From contig JAVKOQ010000143.1 of the NCBI GenBank assembly GCA_031835245.1, positions 1 to 64,000 of the forward strand: 64,000 nucleotides of DNA, in the 5' to 3' direction. The position numbers were made by a program, and so were the translations under genes. Shown in pieces: positions 33,877 to 45,776 of the stretch. Below the pieces are notes generated by a model. That model ran no database searches. It worked only from the letters and a program-made list of their open reading frames with translations, and had not been told where the DNA came from. The DNA comes from Balamuthia mandrillaris (Eukaryota > Discosea > Longamoebia > Balamuthiidae). How positions within the stretch are numbered: the first letter of the stretch is position 1; the number at the start of each line of letters is the position of its first letter.

Positions 33877-34687
33877 GTCTACTTTGGGAAGAAACTACCG
33901 ACCTCAAAGAAGTGGAATATAGGGCTCCAAATTGTGTTGCACCTTTGTGGATGGGCTATTCCCTTTTTGCTCATGTTCATTCCAGCTGTTGCTGGTCAAG
34001 TCAGTTTCGCTCCTGGCGGAACTTTGTACGCATTAGTCTTTTCGAATTGTATTAGGTTTCCATTCTAACCTTTGGATTGGGTACAGTTGTTCTTTGGATG
34101 CAGCAGATGTGTACTTCTTGGCTTTCTGGGCCGTTCCAGTGGGCATCGTCCTTGTTGTCGGCACCCTTTTGTTCTTGGCGTCGTTGGTTCGTCTCCTCAA
34201 ATTTGCCCGTCAATTGAAGGAGTTGAAGAAGACATGTGGGACGTACTTCCGGGTCATCCTCTTCATCCTCATCTACTTGGTCCTCATCACCTTCATCTTT
34301 GCCTACTCCCTTCGCGTGGCCACCGCCAAAGACACCATCGAAGACGGCTACTCGGAATACTACAAATGTTTGATCTTGCGCGAACCCGATTGCACGTTGT
34401 CTGAATCGGTGCACAACTTTGGATTGGCGGTGTTGAGGAGCATCGGCTATTCCTCCTTAGGCTTGCTGTTGTTCCTCAACTTTTGCATCAGTCCCTCCAT
34501 GGGTCGCTTCTGGTGGCGCTTCTTCGACAAACTGCGGCAAGGCCGCTTCACAAGCATCTTCACCAGCGAGAAGACACCGAATACGGGCAAGTCCCCTGGC
34601 AAGACCAAGAAGAGCACAGGCACTCACGACATGATCACCATGAGCGTTGATAGCGATGGAGAGTTAGCAGAAGAAGTTATTCCTTGA
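33877..34687 (+). pseudogene. FSL-5 fragment: exons 6 and 7 only
   Basis: Exon 6 (33877-34025, the usual 149 bp, with acceptor CTTCAG) and exon 7 (34087-34687) are intact, in phase and end in EEVIP. Everything upstream (signal peptide, CRD, TM1-TM3) is absent. The preserved splice sites show that it was truncated by a genomic event rather than by retrocopying. Its last 190 bp or so are identical to those of FSL-6 and FSL-8. It could be a donor for gene conversion but should not make a receptor. Confidence 0.88.
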
Positions 34688-35106
34688 GGGGTGGCTATCT
34701 AGTTTTTGGCGCATTCAACTCATTTTTGTTAAAACAAGCATGCATGTAAATAAAAGTTTTGTTTGGTAGTACGAAACGTTCTGTATTTCCTCGCCCAACG
34801 TTTCCTCTATCACAGCATCTAAACCCTTCTCTCTGCTTTCATTCTGCAGAAACAGTCGGGCTATATTGCTTTCTTTTGAGTTCCGGCGAGTGCACTAAGA
34901 AGGGCAAATGCCACGGGAATAGTCCGGTTACGCAGGATGAAGATTGTAGTTGACTGTAGCGTGTGCGAACACCTGTGCACGAGATCGGGACGGATCTCTT
35001 GCACTATTATTGCCATAAAAGTGGTGCTCCCTGGTTCTGGGCTTTGTTTTTTTTTACTCTTCTCTTGCGTGAACTGCAAGAGACCTGCCCCGACCAGAAC
35101 CACCCG
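34688..35106. other. Intergenic region FSL-5/FSL-6
   Basis: These 419 bp contain an AATAAA-type signal near 34749, about 60 bp after the FSL-5 stop. The remainder should hold the FSL-6 promoter. No exon is recognised. Confidence 0.45.
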
Positions 35107-37602
35107 ATGAAGAGTGCAACATTGGTTCTTGCGATTTTATTGCAGAGCCTCCTTTTGGTACGCGGCCAGACCTGCGAGCCGTGGAGCGGGACGCCTGCCT
35201 ACTGTGCTCAATTTGAAGAGTGGCAAGGTTTGTTCACCGCTTTTTGCTCCTAGGGAAACAGCACTCACCTATAAACTTTCTTATCTCACTCCTTCGTATA
35301 GGTTCGGACGTTCACATTTACGTCCCGGTGAATGCCTCTCTGCGCGGTCTGCAAGACTCAGTGGCCTTTGCCATCAACCTGGTGGGCGCACTCGGCGATG
35401 ACGGCTCCCTGGCCTCCCGGTGCAACCGCATGTGGGTTCGTCTGAACTGCGCCACCCATTTGAGACCGTGCGGTCGTATTCCGGTGGAAGGTTTGCGCCC
35501 CCCTCCCTCTCTCGCATGCTGAGTGAGACAAAGAAGATTTTCTTATTCGTCAAACTGACTCTTGTTTCGGTCTCAGGCGGAGTTTTGCACCTCGAAGTTC
35601 CTGTTCAGCCCTGCCTGTCCTCTTGCCTCGAATACAGTATAACTTCTTCTTTGTTTTTGTTTCGATCACTCCTTCACAGTGAACAGAATATCATTCTCTT
35701 ATCTCACTTGTTTGTTTTGAAGTAAATCTTTGCACGGAATATGTGGAGAGCCAAGGCCTCCCTGTGGGAGGCAGTTTGTACTTTCCGCCGGGCTTCGAGG
35801 CCCCGCTGACCTGCCTAGAGAACGACACCAACGGAGAGCCGCTCTACCAGACAACCAACTATTCCGTTTACACTCCCGCCTTTGACGACCCAACGTTTCG
35901 GCTTCAGTGCAACGAGCTGCCCCCCAACGGAACTTTTCTGGTGTGCGAACCGCCGCTGACCTCCGTGGAGGGCACTAACAACTGTGCCTTTGTCTGCCCG
36001 CTGCCGGCGTACTCGGAGGACCAGTATGACTCGATCAAGTCCTTTCAACTCGTGGTTGGCTGGCTTTCTTGGGTTTGTGTGAACGTTCGCCCAGTTGTTG
36101 TTCTTGTTCTTGTTCTGTTCTTGTTCTTGTTCTTCTTGTTCTTGTTCATGTTCATGTTCATGTTCTTCTTCTTGTTCTTCTTCTTCGTCTTTTTCTTCTT
36201 CTTCTTCTTCTTCTTCTTCTTTCTTGCCGTTTCTCGTTATTTTCTTTCTTTTATTCATTGTTTCCTTCTTTCTTGCTGTTGCTTCATTTTCACTGTACTT
36301 TCTTGCTCCATTCATACTTCTTATGCTTCACCCCCTTACCCTGTTGAATATACAACAGGGAGGGAGCATGATAGTCATCTTATCCTACTCGCTGCACAAC
36401 AAGCTGCGCAAGTTCCCATCGAATCTGATCCTGATGGCAGCGGTAGCGGCCCACGCCGAGTCGGTGGGCATGATCCTCCCCACTTTCTTTGGCTACCACA
36501 ACACCTGGTGCGGCTTCGACACAACGTACCTCATGCCAGAGAGCGATCTGGCCAACCAACAGCTCACCCTTTATTTTGATATTGACCACTTGTCGGTGCA
36601 TTCGGGGCTGTGTACTTTCCAAGGGTGGCTGGTGCAGATGGGATTCCTGTCCAGCACCATGTGGTGGGGCATCGTTGCTTTCAACATGTTCCTCTCTGTA
36701 CACCTCCTCTCCTTTTCTTAAAGCCATCCTCTCTCTCTCTCCACCATTCTTAACTTGGCGATGGATGATGTGAACAGGTGTACTTCAGTAAGAAGCTTCC
36801 AACCACGAAGAGCTGGAACGTAGGCCTTCAAGTTACATATCACGTGTGTGGGTGGGCTGTCCCTGCTATCCTCATGCTCATTCCTGCCGCCGCCGATGAG
36901 ATAGACTATGCTCCGGGCGGTACCTTGTACGATCTTCTTACCACAACTTCTCTGCTTCCTCCTCGCTACCACTTCGAAGAGCGACTAACCATTATACATA
37001 GTTGTTCGTTGGGATCCGCCAACGAATTCTTCTTAACCTTTTGGGCCATTCCCATCGGCATCATCCTCTTGGTGGGAACCCTTCTCTTTGTTGCCTCTCT
37101 CGTTCGTCTGTTGAAGTTCGCACGACAGCTGAAAGAGCTGAAGAAGACGTGCGGGACATACTTCCGGGTCATCCTCTTCATCCTCATCTACCTCGTCCTC
37201 ATCACCTTCATCTTTGCTTATTCTCTTCGCGTGGTCACCGCCAAAGACACCATCGAAGACGGCTACTCTGAATACTACCAATGCCTACTCGCCGTGAGGC
37301 AGGACGATTGCACTTTGTCTGAATCGGTGCACAACTTTGACTTGGCCATGTTGCGGAGCTTTGGCTATTCCTCCTTGGGTTTGCTGCTGTTCTTCAACTT
37401 TTGCATCAGTCCCTCCATGGGTCGCTTCTGGTGGCGCTTCTTCGACAAACTGCGGCAAGGCCGCTTCACAAGCATCTTCACCAGCGAGAAGACACCGAAT
37501 ACGGGCAAGTCCCCTGGCAAGACCAAGAAGAGCACAGGCACTCACGACATGATCACCATGAGCGTGGCCGAGGAGGAAGGAGGAAACGAAGTCATTCCGT
37601 GA
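35107..37602 (+). CDS. FSL-6, frizzled/smoothened-like 7TM receptor
   Basis: Exons: 35107-35227, 35302-35490, 35577-35636, 35723-36072, 36359-36697, 36778-36926 and 37002-37602, giving 602 aa. The start is the ATG opening MKSATLVLAILLQSLLLVRG. The CRD has QTCEPWSGTPAYC, CNRMWVRLNCATHLRPC, VQPCLSSCLEY and NNCAFVCPLPAYSEDQYDS. Intron 4 (286 nt) is unusually long for the family and consists mostly of TTC/GTTC repeats. The tail reads GTHDMITMSVAEEEGGNEVIP. No damage seen. Confidence 0.92.
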
Positions 37603-37965
37603 AAATGAAGTGCACTGAAACTTCGTTTCTTTGTAACTGAACTACTTTTCAAAGATCGTTTGTTTTTATTTTTGGTTTTGCTCTATTCCATCTGATCGTT
37701 CCGACTGTTCCGCAACAGCCACACTATTCAACCGCGGTCAGGTTTGCCCAAGATCTCTATATCCTTCTATAGTGATAATTCATTTACAGACTTTAATAAA
37801 AAAGTTACTCGCCCACGGCTATCTCCTTCGACCTCTGTGTTCCTCGGGCACTGGAAGCGAATCGCCTTCTTGTCTGTTTTTCCACTTATTCAATCTTTTT
37901 CTTTTTCTTTTCTACTAAACCTGCACAGACGCACACATCCTCCAAAGGCAAAGGCCACTCTTACC
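37603..37965. other. Intergenic region FSL-6/FSL-7
   Basis: Nothing recognisable in 363 bp apart from T-rich runs. It presumably holds the FSL-7 promoter. Confidence 0.4.
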
Positions 37966-40243
37966 ATGGTTACACGATTCTTTGCGCTCCTCCTGGCCCA
38001 GGCTGCAATCCTTTGCCTTCAACTTACAGTTGTTCGTGCTCAAACCTGCGTTCCATGGGATGGCAAACCTTCATACTGTGGCCAGTTTCCGGAATGGCAA
38101 GGTGCGTTCTTCCTTTTCTTCATTGTTGTGTTTCGTTGGCTTTTTATTAGCTGTTTTCGGTCTGAGTGAGTCGTTCTTGCGCAGGTTTGAATATCCACAT
38201 TTACGTTCCAGAGAACAAAACTTTTGAGGAGCAACAGACCGCCGTAGCATACGCCATCAATTTGGTGGGAGCGCTGGGGTACGATGGCTCCCTTCCCTCT
38301 CGATGCAACCACATGTGGGCTCGTCTCAATTGTGGAACTCACCTTCGACCATGCGCTCTCGTGCCAACTTCTGGTTGGTTTCCTTGTGCTTCTCCTCCTC
38401 CTCCTCCTCCTCCTCCTCCTCCTCCTTCTTCTTTTGGACCATTGAACCTTACATACCCATTCCTTTCCACTCTTTACAGAAGACGATGTGTTTGAATACA
38501 TTGCAGCCCCAATCCAAACCTGTCATTCCACATGCCTCGACTACGGTACGTTTCACTCCTTTTCCTTTGTTATTCACTTCTCCTTTGTTCTTTCTGTTTT
38601 GGTTGCTCACGAATGGAAACAAAGTCACGGCATGCACGGAATATGTGGAAAGTCAAGGGCTGGAAGTGGGTGCCAGCGTGTACTTTCCACCAGGCTTCAC
38701 CGCTCCTCTGACTTGCGAGGAGGTGGACACCAACGGGGCAGCTCTTTACCAAAGCTTGAGTTACAACAGTTCATCCTTTGCCAGTGGCAGCAACACTGAA
38801 ACTTACAAACTGCAATGCAATGACTTGCCAGCCAATGGAACGTATTTGGTCTGTGAGCCTCCGTTGACAAACGTTGAGGATACCAACAACTGTGGCTTTG
38901 TTTGTCCTCTCCCTGCCTACACCGAGGACCGATATGATAGTTTGAAGACATTGCAACTTGTGTTGGGCTGGATGTCATGGGTATGAGTCTTCGGCTTCCT
39001 TTTCCTGCCAGTTTTGTCATTAACTGTTATCTGAACAAAGACGGGAAGCTTGGTTGTGGTTCTGTCGTACGGCTTGCACAACAAACTGCGTCAATTCCCA
39101 TCGAATCTCATCCTGATGGCAGCGGTGGCGGCCCACGCCGAGTCGGTGGGCATGATCCTCCCCACTTTCTTTGGCTACCACAACACCTGGTGTGGCTTCG
39201 ACACAACGTACCTCATGCCAGGGAGCGATCTGGCCAACCAACAGCTCACCCTCTACTTTGATATTGACCACTTGTCGGTGCATTCGGGGCTGTGCACATT
39301 CCAAGGATGGCTGGTGCAGATGGGATTCTTGTCCAGCACCATGTGGTGGGGCATCGTTGCGTTCAACATGTTCCTTTCCGTGCGTCTCTCTCCTCCTATT
39401 TCTTCGAAAAACAACTGACCTTTGTTTTAAAGGTTTACATGGGGAAGAAGTTACCGAACACAAAAAGATGGAACAATGGCCTTCAAATTGTATTGCATGT
39501 GTGTGGATGGGCGGTTCCATGTCTCCTCATGCTAATTCCAGCAGCTGCTGATGAGATCTCATTTGCTCCAGGCGGTACCTTGTTAGTATCTCCGCTCTCT
39601 GTCTCTCAACATCGATGTATTTTCTCACATTAAAGACAGTTGCTCATTGGGATCCGCCAACGAATTCTTCTTGACCTTTTGGGCCATTCCCATCGGCATC
39701 ATCCTTTTTATTGGAACTAGCTTGTTCTTGGCTTCACTGGTTCGCCTCATGCAGTATGCTAGGCAGCTGAAGGAGCTGAAGAAGACGTGCGGGACATACT
39801 TCCGGGTCATCCTCTTCATCCTCATCTACCTCGTTCTCATCACCTTCATCTTTGCGTACTCCCTTCGCGTGGTTACTGCAAGAGAGACGATCGAAGACGG
39901 GTACTCGGACTACTACCAATGCCTGCTCACTCTCAAAAACAAAGACTGCTCTCTCTCCGAATCCGTGCACAACTACGACTTGGCGGTGTTGCGAAGCATC
40001 GGGTACTCCTCCTTGGGTTTGCTGCTGTTCTTCAACTTTTGCATCAGTCCCTCCATGGGTCGCTTCTGGTGGCGCTTCTTCCAACACCTGGGACAGGGCC
40101 GCTTCAGCAGCATGTTCACCAGCGACAAGACACCGAATACGGGCAAGTCCCCAAGCAAGACCAAGAAGAGCAAGACAACAGGCACTCATGACATGATCAC
40201 CATGAGCCTGGATGAAGAGAACAACGGAGAAATCATTCCTTAA
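37966..40243 (+). CDS. FSL-7, frizzled/smoothened-like 7TM receptor
   Basis: Exons: 37966-38101, 38185-38373, 38480-38545, 38625-38980, 39041-39379, 39433-39581 and 39640-40243, giving 612 aa. Signal peptide MVTRFFALLLAQAAILCLQL. The CRD starts QTCVPWDGKPSYCGQF and continues through IQTCHSTCLDY and ACTEYVESQGLEVGASVYF. A (CTC)n tract fills intron 2. Exons 4-5 and the intron between them are nearly identical to those of the oppositely oriented FSL-9. The tail ends NNGEIIP. No damage seen. Confidence 0.92.
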
Positions 40244-40415
40244 CTTTTTTTTTACAAAAGTTAAATGTACATTTCTTACAGTTGTGTAACCCCAATCTCC
40301 CTGATACTGTTGAAGGATATATCCAACCTGTTCAACTGCTAAAACATTGTTTTGTACAAACAAACAAAAATGCAAACAAAAAATGAAACCAACAAACTAG
40401 CAATAAGACGGACTT

Positions 40416-42621
40416 TTAAGGAATGATTTCATCGCCGTCCTTTTCATCGTCCATGCTCATGGTGATCATGTCGTGAGTGCCTGTGCTCTTCTTGGTCTTG
40501 CCAGGGGACTTGCCCGTATTCGGTGTCTTCTCGCTGGTGAAGATGCTTGTGAAGCGGCCTTGCCGCAGTTTGTCGAAGAAGCGCCACCAGAAGCGACCCA
40601 TGGAGGGACTGATGCAAAAGTTGAAGAACAGCAGCAAACCCAAGGAGGAATACCCCACGCTTCGCAACACCGCCAATCCGTAGTTATGAACGGATTCAGA
40701 CAACGTACAGTTGTTGTCACGCCTGATCAAACATTTGTAATATTCTCCATAACCGTCTTCGATGGTGTCTTTGGCGGTGACCACGCGAAGAGAATAAGAA
40801 AAGATGAAGGTGATGAGAACCAAGTAGATGAGGATGAAGAGGATGACCCGGAAGTATGTCCCGCACGTCTTCTTCAGCTCTTTCAGCTGTCTTGCGAACT
40901 TCAACAGACGCATCAGGGAGGCAACAAAGAGAATGGTACCCACCAGGAGGATGATGCCGATGGGAACGGCCCAAAACACCAAAAAGTAAACGTCCGCTGC
41001 GTCCAACGAACAGCTGTAATAGACATGATAAATACTATTTGTGAGTCGACTGAGGGATAGAAAAACTACAATACAAAACAAAAATAGAGGACGTACAAGG
41101 AAGCTCCAGGGGCGAAGGAGATTTGTCCAGCAGCAGCAGGAACAAGCATGAGGAAAGCAGGCACGGCCCACCCGCAAATATGTAGCGTTATCTGGAGACT
41201 TATAGTCCAAGTTTTAGTGGTCGGCAGCTTCTTGCCAAAGAATACCTTTTGCGATAACACATTGAGTTACAAGGAAGCAGATGGAGTAAAGGAAAAAACA
41301 AAATAGAGACGTACAGAGAGGAACATGTTGAAAGCAACGATGCCCCACCACATGGTGCTGGACAAGAAGCCCATTTGCACCAGCCACCCTTGGAATGTGC
41401 ACAACCCTGACTCCACCGACAATTCCGCTATGTCGAAGTCAATCACAAAGACCTGGTTTTCGATGCTTGTTTCTGGCATGAGGAAAACCGTGTCGAAGCC
41501 ACACCAGGTGTTGTGGGTGCCAAAGAAAGTGGGGAGGATCATGCCCACCGACTCGGCGTGGGCCGCTACCGCTGCCATCAGGATCAAGTTCGAAGGGAAC
41601 TGCCGCAGTTTGTTGTGCAGCGCGTAGGATAAAATGACCACTAAGCTTCCTGCCTTTTGGTTCACCATCAGCAAAAAGAACCATCAAGAGAAGAAGAAAA
41701 AGAAGAAGAAGGAGAACGAGTACAAGAACAAGAACAAGAAGGAAAGAATTTTAAAATAAGAACAAACCCAAGATAACCAGGATAGCACAAGTTGAAGGTT
41801 TTCTATGGAGTCATACTGACTCTGCGAGTAGGAAGGCAAGGGACAGGTGAATCCACAATTGTTGCTTCCGGGCTCTGTCTCCAGCGGTTCTTCGCACTGC
41901 AAGAACCCGCTGCCATCCGACGTCAGCTTGTTGCAATGCAATTCATAACTTTGTAGCTCATCCTCGTCTTCCGAGAGCGAGGCGGAGATGCTGTAATTGG
42001 CGGACTGGTAAAAGGCAAGACCGTCGGTGTCGTTCTCGGAGCATGTCAGCGGAGCTGCATGTCCAGGAGGATAGTACAAGCTCACTCCGAAAGGAAGCCC
42101 TTGGCCTAGGACGTACTCCTTGCAGAGAGCCTCTGTTGTTTGGCGATTAATTAACATAGGCCGAAATGAATGAATGCAAAGAGCAGCAACCACAAACCGT
42201 AGTTGCGACAAGAAGTGAGGCAAGGTTGAACGGGTCTTGTGAGCAGAACTGCGCCATCTGTTTGTCAACAACTTTCAGTGCGTCTTTAAAAAAAATAATA
42301 ATAAAAATAAAAAAAAAAGAAGTGCAAACAACAAAAGATGAGAGAAAGACTGAGCGTTACCGTTGCCAATAACACGTGCACACGGGCGGAGGTGAGTCGC
42401 GCAGTTCAAACGAGCCCAGAAAAGGTTACACTTGGAGTCGAGGGACCCGTCGTCACCGAGAGACCCCACGTAGTTAATGTTGGTGGACACTCTGCTCACA
42501 AGTTCGGCGATCGTTGCGTTCACCGGAACGTAAATATGGACGTCCGTTCCTGGTTGAAGGAGAGAGTTTGTAAATCCTGAAAGCGATCAAAGAGATAGAG
42601 AGAAAGAGATACCGAGATGGC

Positions 42622-42664
<43 letters not shown>

Positions 42665-42807
42665 GAGAGGTAACCTTTCCACTCATCAAACTTGGCACAG
42701 AATGAAGGAGCACCGTCCCAAGGCACACAGGTCTGGGAGTAAGCCCCTAAGGGGAAAACCAGGGCAGCAAAGCTGCACGCCAACACGATAGCGGTAACGC
42801 TCACCAT
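40416..42807 (-). CDS. FSL-8, frizzled/smoothened-like 7TM receptor
   Basis: Minus-strand exons: 42807-42675, 42549-42361, 42257-42198, 42132-41768, 41653-41315, 41245-41097 and 41013-40416, giving 610 aa. The signal peptide spans MVSVTAIVLACSFAALVFPL. CRD landmarks are QTCVPWDGAPSFC, CNLFWARLNCATHLRPC, VQPCLTSCRNY and NNCGFTCPLPSYSQSQYDS. It is convergent with FSL-7 (172 bp between stops). Its exon 7 end is identical to FSL-5 and FSL-6 over the GRFWWRFFDKLRQGRF to MITMS region although its N-terminal half is clearly different. The tail ends KDGDEIIP. Confidence 0.91.
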
Positions 42808-43124
42808 TTGTTTCTTGTGGTGGTTTGGTTTGCTTTTAGGTTTGGGTTAGTTTAAAGACGATAGCAGCGCAGAACCGCAAATGAAAGGATAACCTGTGCA
42901 CGAACTCTGCTTCAGGTAAACAAAAGAACAGAAACGTCGTTCCGGTGGCCCAATAGACTTGCCGATCCGTTGTTATCTAACAGTCATTCTTTACTTTTGG
43001 ATAAACGCATCGAAAACAAAGCTAATAAATGATAGCACAGAAACATTCCTGAGCAACGGTAGACCCGAACAAGCTTGTGAGATTCTTTCTCCGAATCGCA
43101 GTAATTAACCATAGAAAGCTCATT
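42808..43124. other. Intergenic region FSL-8/FSL-9
   Basis: These 317 bp lie between the FSL-8 start and the FSL-9 stop. Nothing recognised; the FSL-8 promoter should be here. Confidence 0.4.
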
Positions 43125-45492
43125 TTAAGGAATTACTCCATCGTCAGCATCGTCCATGCTCATGGTGATCATGTCGTGAGTGCCTGTGCTCCGCTTCGTC
43201 TTCCCTGTGCCAGGGGACTTGCCGGTGTTCGGTGTCTTGTCGCTGGTGAACATGCTGCTGAAGCGGCCCTGTCCCAGGTGTTGGAAGAAGCGCCACCAGA
43301 AGCGACCCATGGAGGGACTGATGCAAAAGTTGAAGAACAGCAGCAAACCCAAGGAGGAGTACCCGATGCTTCGCAACACCGCCAAGTCGTAGTTGTGCAC
43401 GGATTCGGAGAGAGAGCAGTCTTTGTTTTTGAGAGTGAGCAGGCATTGGTAGTAGTCCGAGTACCCGTCTTCAATCGTCTCTTTTGCGTCAAGCACTCGG
43501 AGAGAATAAGCAAAGATGAAGGTGATGAGAATGAGGTAGATGAGGATGAAGAGGATGACCCGGAAGTATGTCCCGCACGTCTTCTTAAGTTCCTTTAGCT
43601 GTCGAGCGTATTGGAGGAGACGAATGAGGGAAGCAACAAACAGAACGGTTCCCACCAAGAGGATGATGCCGATGGGAATGGCCCAAAAGGTTAAGAAGAA
43701 TTCGTTGGCGGATCCCAACGAACAACTACAAGTGGAGATGTTGTATGTAAGAAAACGAAAAACAAAAGGGATTAATGCAGAGACTTACAAAGTGCCACCA
43801 GGAGCGAACGACATCTCATCAGCAGCTGCTGGAATGAGTATGAGTAGACAGGGAACAGCCCATCCGAAAATATGTAATACTACTTGAAGTCCTGTGTTCC
43901 ATCTCTTTGTGTTTGGTAACTTCTTGCCAAAGTAGACCTTGTAAACGACCATTCCAAATAAGCAACAATAGCTATTTAAATAATGAGATGAATAACGTAC
44001 AGAGAGAAACATGTTGAAGGCAACGATGCCCCACCACATGGTGCTGGACAAGAATCCCACCTGCACCAACCATCCTTGGAATGTGCACAGCCCTGAATGC
44101 ACCGATAGATCCGCAATATCAAAGTAGAGGGAAAATAAAGGGTGAGCTGTTGGTTGGCCAGATCGCTCTCTGGCATGAGGTACGTTGTGTCGAAGCCGCA
44201 CCAGGTGTTGTGGTAGCCAAAGAAAGTGGGGAGGATCATGCCCACCGACTCGGCGTGGGCAGCCACCGCTGCCATCAGGATGAGATTCGATGGGAATTGA
44301 CGCAGTTTGTTGTGCAAGCCGTACGACAGAACCACAACCAAGCTTCCCGTCTTTGTTCAGATAACAGTTAATGACAAAACTGGCAGGAAAAGGAAGCCGA
44401 AGACTCATACCCATGACATCCAGCCCAACACAAGTTGCAATGTCTTCAAAGAATCGTAATCTTCCTCGGTGTAGGCAGGGAGAGGACAAACAAAGCCACA
44501 GTTGTTGGTATCCTCAACGTTTGTCAACGGAGGCTCACAGACCAAATACGTTCCATTGGCTGGCAAGTCATTGCATTGCAGTTTGTAAGTTTCAGTGTTG
44601 CTGCCACTGGCAAAGGATGAACTGTTGTAACTCAAGCTTTGGTAGAGAGCTGCTCCATTGGTGTCCACCTCCTCGCAAGTCAGAGGAGCGGTGAAGCCTG
44701 GTGGAAAGTACACGCTGGCACCCACTTCCAGCCCTTGACTTTCCACATATTCCGTGCACGTCGTGACTTTGTTTCCATTCGTGAGAAACCAAACTGAATG
44801 AACAAAGGAGAAGTGAATAAGTAAGGAAAAGGAGTGAAATGTACGGTAGTCAAGGCATGTGGAATGACAGGTTTGGATTGGGGCTGCAATGTATTCAATC
44901 ACATCGTCTTCTGTAAAGAATGGGAAGCCAGGAAAGAAATAGGAATGTAAGGATGGAAAGTGTTGGTTCAATGTGGAAAAGAAGAAGAAGGAGGAGGAGG
45001 AGGAGAAGCACAAGGAAACCAACCAGAAGTTGGCACGAGAGCGCATGGTCGAAGGTGAGTTCCACAATTGAGACGAGCCCACATGTGGTTGCATCGAGAG
45101 GGAAGGGAGCCATCGTACCCCAGCGCTCCCACCAAATTGATGGCATAAGCCACAGCGGTCTGTAACTCCTCAAGGGTCTTGTTCTTCGGGACGAAAATAT
45201 GCGTATCAAAGCCTTTTATTTTGAAAACAAGTGCGGAGTTTAATTAAAGGACAGAGGCGTCGCTGGTGGTGACAATTACTTGAAAGAACGGACAAGATAA
45301 GAGACCAGCAACAGAAAGAGAAGAAGAAACAAAAGAACGAGAAGGAGAAAGTTACTCACCTTGCCATGCCTCGAATTCACCACAGTAGGAAGGTTTTCCA
45401 TTCCATCTTTCGCAGGTTTGAGCTCCAACAAACGAAGGAAAGCTCGCGAAGAGGCTGAGAGTGACCACAAGCAACGCTACCCAAGGAGCCAT
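43125..45492 (-). pseudogene. FSL-9, frizzled/smoothened-like receptor with 11-bp frameshifting duplication in exon 5
   Basis: Minus-strand exons: 45492-45360, 45212-45024, 44910-44845, 44766-44411, 44350-44001, 43937-43789 and 43725-43125. Exon 5 is 350 bp rather than 339: an 11-bp block is doubled at about 44125-44146, so the frame changes after LTLYF and resumes the family sequence (DIADLSVHSGLCTFQGW) in another frame. All other exons, the signal peptide (MAPWVALLVVTLSLFASFPS) and the tail (DDADDGVIP) are intact. The two 11-bp copies match FSL-6 and FSL-7 respectively, which suggests a misaligned recombination. A recent pseudogene is likeliest; an assembly error is possible. Confidence 0.8.
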
Positions 45493-45776
45493 TATTATTT
45501 TTTTTTTTGTTTGGTTGTTTGTGAGACGCAAGTTTAGGGCCTGTTTGTTTTGACGTGAGGTAAGATAATGGAAGAAGAAAATACAAAATAAAACCGGGAA
45601 CCAACTTAAAGCTGACAGAAAAAGCAAGCGTTGGATGGCGCCAGTGGACCACAGAATAACATCGGCATGGGCACAGATAGCACGGCAAGAAAATACATAG
45701 CAGAACGTACAGCAAAAAAATCAAATAAAATGGCGCGTAAAGTATCCGACAGTGGCCATCCTGGTGAGCAGCCAGC

